Below are positions 38,980 through 49,867 of a stretch of 51,639 nucleotides of DNA, piece by piece. The DNA comes from Okeania sp. SIO2C9. Its GTDB lineage: Bacteria > Cyanobacteriota > Cyanobacteriia > Cyanobacteriales > Microcoleaceae. Under the pieces are notes generated by a model. The model was not told the DNA's origin, made no database searches, and worked only from the letters and a program-made list of their open reading frames with translations. The translations under genes were made by a program, and so were the position numbers. The DNA lies in NCBI RefSeq assembly GCF_010672455.1, contig NZ_JAAHGO010000066.1:1-51639 (forward strand). Reading direction: 5' to 3'. Every line of letters starts with the position of its first letter. Position 1 is the stretch's first letter.

Positions 38980-40416
38980 ATGATGGAGAACGAAATTAAA
39001 GACTTTGAAAATAAGATTAGAAAATATCATTCACTTCCTGAAGCAATAGTGCTTGATTCTAAACCAGTTGGTTATCCTTTCTATGTCTTACGTCTTGACT
39101 TAACTTATTTGACGAATAGAGAATTAAAATTACTAGAAGAATTTGTATTGAAATCTATTACTAATGGGTTGGTAAAACCAAAAGAAATTTCTAGTTTTCT
39201 TGGTATGGAAAGTTATCAAATAGAAAAAGTATTATCAGAATTAATTTCCAGAGATTTAGTCAAAAAAGAAGAAAATTTAGAGTTAACAACAGTAGGTTTA
39301 GATGCTTTAGAACAACAAACAGTTTTAGCACCTATTTCTGAAACTCAGACATTTTATCTAGACACTCTAAATGGAAAACTGACAAACTCTTTCTCCTCGG
39401 AAAATTTTGACAGTAAAATTCATAAAAATAGTGCCATAAATAAAATCATCAAAAAACCAAAGAAAAGTCATATAGAAGATTTAGTTGATTACTATCCAGA
39501 TATTGAAAAACTTCTACAAAAATCCGTTCCTAATCATCCTAATCTCATAGAATTAGTACAAGTTAATAACATAGAAAAAATATATCCTCAATGGCATGAA
39601 CTTTTGCTAGTTTTGTATAAAAATAATCCTGGCGATCGCGAAATTGAATATGAGATTTTTTCTAGAGGTTCTATCCAAGTAGAATATCGGAATACTATAG
39701 AAGAATTGTATGCTGAAGGAAAAAAAATACTGGAGCCAATTTTTCAACAAATGGAACAGGATCAACTACCAGAAAGTTTAGGTAATGAGGTTATTTTTAG
39801 TATTAAAGATGATGATATTCAAACTGTAGAAAAATTAACTACAAAAATTAGTTCTCTCAATGACCCCGATCATTTTGTTGAAACTAAAAATAATTCAGTC
39901 AAACAAGAAAAACAAAAGCTTCAGAAAGAACTCAAGCAAGTCCAAAACAAAACCAGAATATCAGAAGTAATTCATACTTATCAAATTCGTGAATATTTAC
40001 TTAAAGCTTCAAAAGAAGCAAAAAATAGACTAATGATAATTTCACCTTGGATTAAAGCAAATGTAGTAGATGAAAAATTTATATCAACTTTAAAAGATAC
40101 CTTAAAACGAAAAGTTCAAGTTTATATAATCTATGGAATTAAAGGTTCAAAAGTTCAAAATGATGATAAGTCGATTAAACAATTAGGGAATTTAAAAGCA
40201 AATTACAAAAATCTCCAATTTGACAAAACTAAAAATACTCATCGTAAACAAATTATTTGTGATGATAAATTTGCCATAGTAACCAGCTTTAACTTTTTAT
40301 CATTTAGAGCAGACCCCCATTTAACATATAGAGATGAACTAGGAGTTATTCTCAGAGATAAACAAACTATTGAAGATTTATTTAAAAGTGGGATTAATTT
40401 AATTAGGGTTTGCTGA
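38980..40416 (+). CDS. Winged-helix protein with C-terminal phospholipase D-like nuclease domain
   Basis: 478 residues from ATG 38980, which has GAGGA eight bases upstream. A TTG at 38968 is also in frame but less likely. Residues about 40-120 look like a winged helix (LVKPKEISSFLGMESYQIEKVLSELISRDLVKK). A long charged middle with a coiled coil (325-345) follows. The C-terminal PLDc_2 domain has RLMIISPWI, and an intact HKD motif HRKQIICD (H421, K423, D428) with SFNF. One HKD suggests a dimeric nuclease. The last codons (IRVC, TGA) lie in the terminal repeat of a MITE, so the native C-terminus has probably been replaced. Comparable wHTH/PLD proteins occur next to helicases in defence loci. 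Confidence 0.75.
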   Translation: MMENEIKDFENKIRKYHSLPEAIVLDSKPVGYPFYVLRLDLTYLTNRELKLLEEFVLKSITNGLVKPKEISSFLGMESYQIEKVLSELISRDLVKKEENLELTTVGLDALEQQTVLAPISETQTFYLDTLNGKLTNSFSSENFDSKIHKNSAINKIIKKPKKSHIEDLVDYYPDIEKLLQKSVPNHPNLIELVQVNNIEKIYPQWHELLLVLYKNNPGDREIEYEIFSRGSIQVEYRNTIEELYAEGKKILEPIFQQMEQDQLPESLGNEVIFSIKDDDIQTVEKLTTKISSLNDPDHFVETKNNSVKQEKQKLQKELKQVQNKTRISEVIHTYQIREYLLKASKEAKNRLMIISPWIKANVVDEKFISTLKDTLKRKVQVYIIYGIKGSKVQNDDKSIKQLGNLKANYKNLQFDKTKNTHRKQIICDDKFAIVTSFNFLSFRADPHLTYRDELGVILRDKQTIEDLFKSGINLIRVC

Positions 40417-40677
40417 AAAAGTCTTTTTGCTCTTTGTAGGGACCCACCCCTAACCCCTCCGGTGGAGGGGAAAAAGGGAGTAGTTAGGACTTAGAATAAA
40501 TGGGAATTACAGAGTCAGTGGCAAAAAAAATAGTAAGAGTAATTTTTCGGCTTTTGCTACCCGAAAATGCTCGCTTTTTTAAACATAGCTTGCTGAAAAG
40601 TTATACTTTTTCCAGACATAAATTGCCTCAAACAAATATCAGTCAATACTTTGATATTTAATCAGCAAGCTCTAATT
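40401..40677. mobile_element. MITE family B, copy 1
   Basis: AATTAGGGTTTGCTGA (40401-40416) and TCAGCAAGCTCTAATT (40662-40677) are inverted repeats matching at 14 of 16 positions. The left repeat contains the last codons and the TGA stop of the PLD-type gene. The interior includes CCCACCCCTAACCCCTCC, also in copy 2 at 44387-44668. No ORF. Confidence 0.85.
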
Positions 40678-40727
40678 AGTTAAAATCACAAATTATTTAT
40701 TTATCAATTATTGATGTACTATAAATC

Positions 40728-41215
40728 GTAAGCATTTCCTACAGACTGCTTCCCTACGGGATACTACGCAAACGCAAACAGCTATCAGCCATAAGCTATC
40801 AGTTAAAAATCCAAAGGTTTAGAGCTGTTATACACTATAATTTGAAAAATTATTAGTCTATGTTAATAGGAATTTAAATCCCTTATTACCGAATAATTAA
40901 GAATTAAATAATTCCGGTTTAAAGCCTTCCCTTTTAAGGGAAAAAAGCGGTCGAGGAATGGCGTTTTGCTGGCGCATAACTACGTTAACGATTGTCGCCG
41001 ACATGTTTGTGTAGCATGACAAACGGAAAAAGCGCAGCTTCCCGAAGGGCGGGATGGCGAAGTCTCGGAGACATATCCAATCGACCAAGACAAGAGAAAA
41101 AATAATATTTCCTTATATTCAATCATCTCGGTTTTAACCAGAGGTAATTATCAATTATCCATTAATGAAGCACCTTGAAAAGCTGATAGCTGAACGCTGA
41201 CTGCTGAGTGCTATT
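40728..41215. repeat. Family A ends and family E copy with a 151-bp nested insert
   Basis: GTAAGCATTTCCTAC at 40728 and GCTGATAGCTGAACGCTG near 41180 look like family A end material. 40888-41170 is a family E copy (ACCGAATAATTAAG..., AACCAGAGGTAATTATC) interrupted at 40946-41096 by a GC-richer segment running AGCGGTCGAGG to CAATCGACCAAGA, the long form of the insert at 12191-12243. No gene in the gap. Confidence 0.6.
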
Positions 41216-42172
41216 TCAATTACTAGCTTTTTGAATTGAAGGACTTGATTGAGCTAAATATAATCCTAACAATACGATAGAAAATCCTAGCCAACTAATT
41301 ATAGTAAGTTGTTCCGAGAATAATCCCCAAGCAATTAAAGCAGTAATTACAGGTTCCAATAAAAAGCATAAAGCAACAAAACCAGAAGAAAAAGTTTTGA
41401 GACTATAAGTAACAAACCCATGACCTAAAACTTGGGCAATTACTGCTAAACCAATAATTGATAACCATCCCTCCCAAGAAAAAGGCAAAATATGATCTTC
41501 CGTGAACAAAGCAATAGGAAGAGTAAATAAACTACCGCTTATACAAGTCCAAAATAAGATAGTTGTTGCAGAAAATTTGGAGCGAAGTTTTTCAATTAAT
41601 AAGTAGTAAGCACCAAATAAAATTGCAGATGCAAATGCTGCTAAGTCACCAGTAAAATGTTCTAAATCTACTTGTATATCATCTGCTCCAATGGTAATTG
41701 CTCCTACTATAGCTATTCCCATTCCTATTAAAAATCTACGGTCAAAACGAAGACTTAAAAATATCCATCCTCCCAGAGCAGTAAAAATGGGAATCATGTT
41801 ATGAAGTATAGTTGAGTTTGCGACATTAGTTTGGGTTAAAGACCATGCCCAAAGAAGTAAACTAGGAGCAAAAGTAACACCACCAGCTAATAGCCAAATC
41901 CACTCACTAAATGTATAAGTTGAATATTGTTCATTTTTATTAGTTGATGATTGATTTTTTTGAGCTTGGAAATTACTCCAAAACCACAAGACAAAACCAG
42001 AGATAATAAAACGATCTAATACTGTACTAGCAGGTCCTAATTCTCGTTCGCTTAATCTAATAAAAATTGCGGCTAAGGATACAGCTAATAATCCTATTAA
42101 TAATGCTATTAAAGAGAAAGTTGTAGATTTTTTTGCTGAATTTTGGGGTAGTAATTTCAGTTGACTTGTCAT
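41216..42172 (-). CDS. EamA/DMT-family transporter
   Basis: 318 residues with ten predicted membrane segments in two EamA repeats (about 15-155 and 165-310). The first contains FIRLSERELGPASTVLDRFIISG and the second LIEKLRSKFSATTILFWTC and CFLLEPVITALIAW. The DMT superfamily exports or imports small metabolites such as amino acids; the substrate here is unknown. Monocistronic. Confidence 0.9.
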   Translation of the reverse strand: MTSQLKLLPQNSAKKSTTFSLIALLIGLLAVSLAAIFIRLSERELGPASTVLDRFIISGFVLWFWSNFQAQKNQSSTNKNEQYSTYTFSEWIWLLAGGVTFAPSLLLWAWSLTQTNVANSTILHNMIPIFTALGGWIFLSLRFDRRFLIGMGIAIVGAITIGADDIQVDLEHFTGDLAAFASAILFGAYYLLIEKLRSKFSATTILFWTCISGSLFTLPIALFTEDHILPFSWEGWLSIIGLAVIAQVLGHGFVTYSLKTFSSGFVALCFLLEPVITALIAWGLFSEQLTIISWLGFSIVLLGLYLAQSSPSIQKASN

Positions 42173-43020
42173 GTTAAATTTACCTTTAAATTTTGTATAG
42201 GCCAGAAAAAAATTACATCTTAGTCCTATTTTCTAGAGATACTAAAGAGGTTTTAGTTCTTTATTCATTTGAAATTTTTAGCTATGAAAATCAAATAGGA
42301 CTTAAGAATCTGTGATGCACCCTATAAGTTTCAAATTGCTTTGATCTGCAACGCTGATGCGTTAGAAGTTACAGGAAAATCTTATTTTGCATAAGCCTTC
42401 TTAAAGCAACCTATAATTCAATATTTTTTTTGATCGATGAATTAAAAAAAACAATTTCCATAGCAAGGAATGTGAAAAAAAATCAAAAAAAATTACTGAT
42501 TTATCAAAATAATTTGGTCTAAAACTTCCCCTTTTAAGGCGAAATTTTTTTGGAAGGTTGATCAAAATCTCCGTTACAAAAATAACTTCTGTACCTTACC
42601 AATCTGATAGCTCCCATATCTGAATTCTGACTTCGTTAACGAAGGCTTACTAATGCTTAGAATCTATCGACAAAAAATTGTTGCAACAATTCTAAATAAA
42701 TTATAAATATATAAATAATTATACAGCATGGTTTTAACAAAATCAATTTTTTTATGATGAAAGATAAAATTTGAAAAAGTAATGAGAATGAAGCGAAGAT
42801 TTATGTATTTTTGCAAAAATCAATCAAAAATTGCTAAAAATTGCTAAATATAGTGTATGTATAATACTTTTTGCAAAATACTGAAACAGTTATCTATTAA
42901 AGTATTCTCAGTTAATAGAAACGGTATTTATAATTGTAGAAAAAAACTTTTTTTTGACTTGACAAAAGATACAAATAAAGATATTTTATCTAGCCAAATT
43001 CTCAATTGTTAGGTAGCAAC
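42173..43020. repeat. Non-coding region with a family G repeat
   Basis: 42511-42645 is a family G copy (CCCCTTTTAAGGCGAAA, TTACAAAAATAACTTCTG, TGACTTCGTTAACGAAGG). The rest is AT-rich. The 100 bp ahead of the permease (GACTTGACAAAAGATAC...) presumably hold its promoter. I do not see a purine riboswitch. Confidence 0.55.
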
Positions 43021-44386
43021 ATGACACCAGGAAATGGCCAGTTAAATAAATTAGGAATTATTGCTAAATTTTTTAAATTTAACCAGCTCAAAACTAACTT
43101 TCGCACAGAGACAATAGCAGGAATAACTACCTTTGTGACGATGGCATATATTTTAGTAGTAAATCCTGACATATTATCTAAAGCAATTTTTTTGCAGAGC
43201 TCCGGCGATTTATTTGGAGAATTAGTAATAGCTACAGCAGTATCAGCAGCATTTGCTACTCTAATTATGGGAATATATGGTAATTATCCATTTGCCTTAG
43301 CACCAGGCATGGGATTAAACGCTTATTTTACTTTTTCAGTAGTGTTGAAGTTAGGAATTTCTTGGCAAATTGCCTTGGCTGCTGTGTTGATAGAAGGCTT
43401 AATTTTTATTGGTTTAACTATTAGTAAAATTCGCAATCAAATAGTTAATGCTATTCCTGAATGTATTAAACAAGCGACAACAGTTGGTATTGGTTTATTT
43501 ATTGCTTACATAGCTCTAATAAACACCAAAATTATTGTCTCTAATGAAACTACAACTACAAGTTTAGGGAATCTAAATCAACCAGAAACATTAGTAGCGA
43601 TCGCTGGAATTATTATTACTTCTGGATTCATAGCTCGCAGGATTACTGGAGCATTATTATGGGGAATCTTAGCAACCGCCTTACTAAGCTGGATATTAGG
43701 AATTGCACCTTTACCTCAAGGAATTGTCAGGTTTCCTGAATTACCAACACACTTATTTGGTCAAGCATTTCTTGGCTTAGAAAGTATCATAAAAACTAAC
43801 ATATGGGAGCTAATTACCATCATTTTTGTTTTAATATTTGTAGATTTATTTGACACAGTAGGAACTTTAACAGGATTAGGAATAAAAACAGGTTATTTTA
43901 ATCAAACAGGAAAATCATTAAACTTAAAAAAAGCATTTATGGCAGATGCAATTGGTACAACATTTGGAGCAGTAATGGGAACTTCCACAGTCACAACTTA
44001 TATTGAATCCGCTTCAGGTATTTCCGAAGGAGGACGCAGTGGATTCACCGCAGTTATTACAGCACTTTTATTCATTTTATCTATATTTTTTATTCCCTTA
44101 TTATCAGCAATTCCTTCCTTTGCAACTGCACCAGCATTATTAATTGTAGGAGTATTAATGATGAGTAGTGTTCGTAATATTAATTGGGAAGATCCAGCCC
44201 AATCTATTTCAGCATTTTTAACAATTATAATCATGCCTTTAAGTTACTCAATTGCCGATGGATTAGCTATGGGTCTAATTATTTATCCTCTCCTGAAAAC
44301 ATTCCAAAGAAAAGTACATGAAACTACTTTTCCTATGTGGATATTAGCAATCATATTTATATTGAAATTTGTACTTGTTGGAAAAT

Positions 44387-44388
<2 letters not shown>
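43021..44388 (+). CDS. AzgA/PbuG-type purine permease (NCS2 family)
   Basis: 455 residues from ATG 43021, with TAGGTAG upstream. A TTG 15 bases earlier is in frame but less likely. Family marks of the AzgA-like branch: ETIAGITTFVTMAYILVVNPDIL, ALAPGMGLNAYFTF, ECIKQATTVGIGLFIAYIAL, FVDLFDTVGTLTGLG and GTSTVTTYIESASGISEGGRSG. About 13 membrane segments. It probably takes up adenine, guanine or hypoxanthine with protons. The last stop base pair overlaps the terminal repeat of MITE copy 2. Confidence 0.92.
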
Positions 44389-44668
<280 letters not shown>

Positions 44669-45141
44669 ATTAACCTTTAATTAACCAAACTTAAAATAAT
44701 TAATAATCAATAAATATTTTTGTTAGTGCCCACATTCCGCACTTCAATTTGTAACATGAAAATCAGTATAAAATCCGTAGCAAACTTAAGTATTTATCTA
44801 TATAAACTATCTTCATTTACCTCCATCAAAAGTCAAATTATCAGTCAAATATTAAACATAAATACTTACTGAATCCTTGACTCCTATTGACCACTATAAT
44901 TTACTTCTTACTTCTTACTTCTTAACTTTTGGCTTCTTATTTTCTTACTTTTGACTTTTGACTTTTGACTTTTGACTTATTTATATCTGTTTGTATGTAT
45001 GAACTTATATGAACTTAATTGTTAATCTTTCGCTACTTCCTAAACTCAGGAATTTAGCGAAAAATTTACTTAAACCTCTTGTGGCTATTATCCTACATTT
45101 GTTAAGCTAAACTTAAGGTAAAAATCACAGCAGAGAAAGAA
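44669..45141. repeat. Non-coding gap with ACTTTTG and ACTTCTT tandem tracts
   Basis: About 44901-44990 holds repeated ACTTCTTA and GACTTTT units. The rest is AT-rich. It contains the lipA leader. No gene seen. Confidence 0.6.
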
Positions 45142-46026
45142 GTGGTAGTTAAACCGAACTGGTTACGAGTAAAAGCCCCTCAATGGCAAAGAGTTGGTAA
45201 TGTCAAGGAAATTTTGCGAGACTTGAACCTCAATACTGTCTGCGAAGAGGCTTCCTGTCCAAATATAGGTGAGTGTTTTAATGCTGGTACAGCAACTTTC
45301 CTAATTATGGGACCTGCTTGTACCCGTGCTTGCCCCTACTGTGATATAGATTTTGAGAAAAAGCCTCAGCCTCTAGATACGACTGAACCAGAGCGACTTG
45401 CAGAAGCAGTAAAAAGATTAAAGCTCAATCATGTAGTTATTACCTCTGTTAATAGAGATGACTTGAAAGATGGGGGCGCTACTCAATTTGCTAAATGTAT
45501 TTCCCAAGTTAGAGAAACTTCACCTCAAACAAGTATAGAAGTCCTAATACCAGACTTGTGTGGTAATTGGCAAGCTCTGGAAATAATTCTTCAAACAAAG
45601 CCAGAAGTACTTAATCATAATACCGAAACAGTTAAGCGACTGTATCGTAGAGTTCGGCCTCAAGGTGACTATCATCGTACATTGGAACTTTTCAGGCGAT
45701 CGCGAGAATTTGCCCCAGAAGTATACACAAAATCTGGTATTATGGTAGGTCTGGGAGAAACTGAAGCAGAAGTCCAAACAGTAATGGAGGACTTACGGAG
45801 TGTTGACTGCGACATTTTAACTATTGGACAATACTTGCAACCAAGTCCTAAGCACCTACCAGTATCTAATTTTGTCAAACCAGAACAGTTTGATAGATGG
45901 AGAAAAATAGGCTATTCATTGGGTTTTTTACAAGTTGTTGCTTCCCCCTTGACTCGTAGCTCATATCATGCTGAACAAGTAAAAGAATTAATGAAAAATC
46001 ATCCAAAGGCTAAAAGTAAGAAGTAG
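45142..46026 (+). CDS. lipA: Lipoyl synthase
   Basis: 294 residues. A radical-SAM enzyme inserting two sulfurs into octanoyl groups on lipoyl domains. The auxiliary cluster cysteines are C34, C39 and C45 ([12 protein letters not shown]), the radical-SAM cluster is CTRACPYC (C60, C64, C67), and the C-terminal RSSYHAE serine is present. The start is GTG at 45142 ([15 protein letters not shown]), matching the usual N-terminus. A standalone gene. Confidence 0.96.
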   Translation: MVVKPNWLRVKAPQWQRVGNVKEILRDLNLNTVCEEASCPNIGECFNAGTATFLIMGPACTRACPYCDIDFEKKPQPLDTTEPERLAEAVKRLKLNHVVITSVNRDDLKDGGATQFAKCISQVRETSPQTSIEVLIPDLCGNWQALEIILQTKPEVLNHNTETVKRLYRRVRPQGDYHRTLELFRRSREFAPEVYTKSGIMVGLGETEAEVQTVMEDLRSVDCDILTIGQYLQPSPKHLPVSNFVKPEQFDRWRKIGYSLGFLQVVASPLTRSSYHAEQVKELMKNHPKAKSKK

Positions 46027-46665
46027 ACTTTAGATTTTGCCTCATTTTTGCTACTCAGGAAAGCGATAGTCACTTCCAAAGTACATCACCCATCACCCCT
46101 GATAGCAAAAATGATCACTGCTAAAATGTGATACCGATCGCCTATTATTGTGTCTGAAATAACTTAATAGCTAGAAATTGATTAGTAACTATATTGAGAA
46201 CACTACACATAAATTAAGTTACAAGCTTTATAAAGATTAAGCTGAGTCAAGAGTAAAATGTAACCAGCAAAAAATCAAAATAACGATCTATAAGAATTTA
46301 ACTTCCAAAATCAGAAACTTCCCGAAGTGATCGGAAACAACCAGTAATAGTGATGAATATTAATATAACTTCTGACTATAGTCACCTTTCTATAGCAGAA
46401 GTCTCCGTATACTAAAAATCAAGCCTAGAGAAGTTACCTGGAGCAAAAACACACAGGCAAATGTACTCTTAAGGTCATCACTAATATATTTAACGTAATA
46501 TTTAATATAAGCGATTCCTTAAGTTTATTCAGTCTATAATTGTTAATACTCATCAGGAAACAAAATCTAGAGCAAATGCCAATATTCCTCAGAATAAGGC
46601 ATTTTATCCATAGACTGTCCACTAAGTACAGCCTTTTGTCACTTGGAGCAACTGAGATGATCGTT
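46027..46665. other. Upstream region of sigC
   Basis: 639 bp, AT-rich, with one CGATCG near 46136. The frame is open upstream from 46540 but the added 42 residues are not protein-like, so I treat this as a long 5' UTR and promoter region. No recognised RNA motif. Confidence 0.5.
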
Positions 46666-47916
46666 ATGTCAGCTACCTATCCTTACACTGAAGAATCTGA
46701 AGAACAACTGCAAGATGATAATTTGCAGACTAAAATTTCTGAAGAAATAGAGCAAATCACTGATCGACCAGAAACCAATGAGCTAGAAATGGAGAATGGA
46801 GAAACAGATAATGCTCAGAAAAGCACTAGTCGTGGCACAACTGATTTAGTACGTTTGTATCTCCAAGAAATTGGTCGAGTTGACTTACTAGAAAGAGATC
46901 AAGAAGTCTCTGAAGCTCAAAAAGTCAAGCGCTATGTAGAGTTATGGGAGTTACTCAATGAATCAGCTAAAGAAGAAGAAGGCGTAATTCAGTGTTATGT
47001 TCAGTTGATTGAGATTCGTAATCGTCTGACAGCTCAGTTAGGACATAGGCCCTCTTTGGAACGGTGGGCAAAAGCAGCAGATATACCTGTAGTAGAACTA
47101 AAACCTGCTCTGACTGCCGGAAAACTTCGTTGGGCAGAATTAGCAGGTTTAACTGTCAAAGAACTGGAGCAAGCTCAAAGTGATGGTATTAAAGCCAAAG
47201 ACCACATGATTAATGCTAACTTGCGTTTAGTGGTGTCAGTAGCGAAAAAGTACCAGAATCGTGGCCTAGAGCTTTTAGATTTAATCCAAGAAGGAACTTT
47301 GGGTCTAGAAAGAGCAGTTGAGAAATTTGACCCAAGACGAGGGTATAGATTTAGTACTTATGCTTACTGGTGGATTCGTCAGGGGATAACAAGAGCGATC
47401 GCTACTCAAAGTCGTACAATTCGCTTACCTGTCCATATTACTGAAAAGTTAAACAAAATTAAAAAAGCGCAACGTAAAATTTCTCAAGAAAAAGGACGTA
47501 TAGCAAAACTTGAGGACATTGCCCAAGAACTAAATATGACACCAGTTCAAGTAAGAGAAGTTTTACTGAAAGTTCCACGTTCAATTTCTCTTGAAACAAA
47601 AGTAGGTAGTGATAAGGATACTGAGTTAGGAGAACTCCTAGAAACTGAAGATGCTTCTCCAGAAGAAATGTTGATGCGAGAATCTTTAGTACAAGCATTA
47701 AAAGGACTACTAGAAGATTTAACTCAAAGAGAAAAGTCTGTAATTTCAATGCGTTATGGTTTAGGAGATGGTAATCCTTACTCTTTATCAGAAATTGGTC
47801 GTTCTTTGAAACTATCTCGGGAACGAGTCCGTCAAATTGAAGCAAAAGCTCTACAGAAACTGCGCCAACCCAAGCGTCGTAGTCAGGTGCAGGATTACTT
47901 AGAGTCTTTGACTTGA
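46666..47916 (+). CDS. sigC: Group 2 sigma-70 family RNA polymerase sigma factor, SigC-like
   Basis: 416 residues from ATG 46666 (MSATYPYTEE), chosen because it aligns with the start of Nostoc SigC (MPATSFYAD), and the length agrees. An ATG nine bases upstream is possible. Region 1.2 is TTDLVRLYLQEIGRVDLL. Region 2 has ANLRLVVSVAKKYQNRGLELLDLIQEG and YRFSTYAYWWIRQGITRAI. Region 3 starts TRTIRLPVHI-like. Region 4 has SLSEIGRSLKLSRERVRQIE. Group 2 factors are non-essential and serve carbon, nitrogen or stationary-phase responses. The call of SigC over SigB/D/E rests on sequence memory of SigC. Confidence 0.88.
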   Translation: MSATYPYTEESEEQLQDDNLQTKISEEIEQITDRPETNELEMENGETDNAQKSTSRGTTDLVRLYLQEIGRVDLLERDQEVSEAQKVKRYVELWELLNESAKEEEGVIQCYVQLIEIRNRLTAQLGHRPSLERWAKAADIPVVELKPALTAGKLRWAELAGLTVKELEQAQSDGIKAKDHMINANLRLVVSVAKKYQNRGLELLDLIQEGTLGLERAVEKFDPRRGYRFSTYAYWWIRQGITRAIATQSRTIRLPVHITEKLNKIKKAQRKISQEKGRIAKLEDIAQELNMTPVQVREVLLKVPRSISLETKVGSDKDTELGELLETEDASPEEMLMRESLVQALKGLLEDLTQREKSVISMRYGLGDGNPYSLSEIGRSLKLSRERVRQIEAKALQKLRQPKRRSQVQDYLESLT

Positions 47917-47930
47917 GTAAAGAAGAGATA

Positions 47931-47964
47931 AAAATGTGGCCCTGTCAATACTTTGCCACATTTT
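47931..47964 (+). terminator. Intrinsic terminator after sigC
   Basis: AAAATGTGGC (47931-47940) and GCCACATTTT (47955-47964) form a perfect 10-bp stem with a 14-nt loop and a terminal T run, 15 bp after the sigC stop. Confidence 0.8.
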
Positions 47965-48135
47965 AGGATTGAATTTGAAATAGCTCAATGTTTGCTAAAA
48001 TCAAGTTTTCCTATTCTCCCTGCTCTTCCCCCATACCCCCTGTTCAAAGTTTCTAGATTTTTTTTCATCAGGTTGCACTGCTATTGCCAGATGAGCTGTT
48101 CTCTGCTGTTGTTTGCTAACACAAAAAATATAGTC

Positions 48136-48170
48136 TATCCTAGACAAACATCTACAAAATGTCTAGGATA
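48136..48170. promoter_or_regulatory. Perfect 11-bp inverted repeat, possible operator
   Basis: TATCCTAGACA (48136-48146) and TGTCTAGGATA (48160-48170) are perfect inverted repeats with a 13-nt spacer, in the gap between sigC and a transposase remnant. No T run follows, so it is not an obvious terminator. Function unknown. Confidence 0.4.
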
Positions 48171-48289
48171 TGACACAATTGCAAATAGCAAATAGGTAGA
48201 AAAATTAGGAACCTGTGCCAAAACTTGAGAAAAGGTCAAAGCTATAGCAAATATTATTTACACCCTTAGACAAGCTCTGCTAACCTTGA

Positions 48290-49120
48290 GTTAAAGTGAT
48301 TCAATCTAGAGCATTACAGGATAAATATGGTAAGAAAATACAGTTATAATTTAGTGTTTCAGATAGGAATGGCAGATATAGAGTCAAAGATTTAGATTAT
48401 GCCATAAACAATTTCAAACCAGTCACAATTCAGGTTTTTCGTAGAGAACATAAACAAGACAATTGGTATATACATCTTTCTACTTATGTACAAGAAATAC
48501 CAGTAGTTCATACAAGAAAAAATGGTTGTATAGGTATTGACTTTAATGCAGAATCAATTTCAGTTACTTATGTGAAGTGGGATGGAAATATTGAATATTT
48601 AAAAGAAATCCCGTATAAATGGAAAAATCAAACTACAGGACAATCGCCTTGCATCCATGAGAAATATTGTTTGTCAAGTTGTCAAATTAGCCAAATTTTT
48701 TGAATGTGCTATTGCCATTGAGTCTCTAGATTTTACGAAGAAAAAATCCAAGATGAGCTCAGACAGTAAAGTTTATAATGAGATGCTGATCCTATTATCT
48801 ACGGGAATGTTTAGGGAAGCTATATTGTCACGTTGTACAAGATTTGGAGTGGAATTAATCAAAGTTAATCCAGCTTTTACCAGTGTAATTGGAATGATTA
48901 ATTATATGGGTAAATACGGCCTGAGTAGTGGCACTGCTGCAGCTTTAGTAATTGGCCGTAGAGCGTTAAAGTTATCAGAAAAAATCCCACAGTGTTTGTT
49001 GAGACCAGAGGATGTCAACAAATATGATTGGAGTCATTGGAGACGAGTTGCTAGTTTTATTAAACTAAATCGTATCCGGAGGACTCAACTTTTTCAGTGG
49101 AGGAAAACCCGCTTAAGGTA
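48290..49120 (+). pseudogene. TnpB-like transposon nuclease, stop and frameshift
   Basis: The frame from 48290 reads SRALQDKYGKKIQL, hits a TAA (48347-48349), continues FSVSDRNGRYRVKDLDYA and ENWYIHL-type sequence into the RuvC-I motif NGCIGIDFNAESISVTYV, then a TGA at 48701. The other frame from 48657 supplies the rest: AIAIESLDFTKKK (RuvC-II Glu), FGVELIKVNPAFTSVIGMINY, GLSSGTAAALVIGRRAL and LSEKIPQ. This is the zinc-finger-less TnpB-like class common in cyanobacteria. At least one nonsense and one frameshift mutation inactivate it. No IS ends are seen; the 3' end merges into repeat family G. Confidence 0.8.
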
Positions 49121-49867
49121 TCCTCAACAACTTCTGACTTCTGACTTGATTAAGGGTTGCGCAATCGCGCCCGGAAATGGCAAAATCTTTTTAGAGGTTT
49201 GCTCAAATACCCGTTGCAAAAACAACTTCTGACTTCTGACTTCTGACTTCTGACTTCTGACTTCGTTCAGAGCGGAACATCAACTTTCACAGCAAGTACA
49301 CATTGAAACGGGTGAGCCACGAAATCATTTGCACCTCACCAGATGGCAAATGTCTAGCGCGTGTCTAGTTTTCAAGAAGGTGTTAGAAGTGCATCCTTGA
49401 GAGATTATTGCTAATATTAGTCCAGTTGTACAAATTTGTAATAATTTTGAATATTTAACCATTACCCATTAAATTAATATAGTTATAGTCTTGGTAGGTA
49501 GGTTATGCCCACTATTATTGATATACAATCTTGCAACTATTCATTACGGGTAACTTTTAAGTTTGTCAGAATTTCTAGCTGAAAAATTTGTCTCTCTATT
49601 TGACATCTCCAGAAAAGAGGGAGAGGGAACAGGAAATAGTGGCAAAAACTTTTCTCTGTCTCAGGTTTATCATCAACATAAGTCAAACGCCAACTCGTTC
49701 CTTGCTATATAATTCTATCCACACTCCCCACCTCCCGATCTCCCCACCTCCCCACCTCCCCACCTCCCGATCTCTCCCAACAACTCTTGAATCAATCCTC
49801 TTCTTTTCAAGGAGAGGTAATTATTAATTATTAATTGTTGAACTATACCTAAGACCTACAACCTGCT
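49121..49867. repeat. Non-coding region with family G repeat and C-rich tandem tract
   Basis: 49121-49270 is a family G copy with five ACTTCTG units. 49727-49790 is a CCCACCTCC/CCCGATCTC tandem tract. 49796-49840 resembles family E (CCTCTTCTTTTCAAGGAGAGG). 49271-49720 is AT-rich with nothing recognised. Confidence 0.65.

Noticed and set aside
42841-42880. NtcA site ahead of the purine permease
   Set aside because: GTATGTATAATAC has a 7-nt, not 8-nt, spacer between GTA and TAC, and no properly placed -10 was identified.
46540-46665. 42-residue N-terminal extension of the sigma factor
   Set aside because: Not seen in SigC as known from Nostoc; the later ATG at 46666 aligns with the family start.
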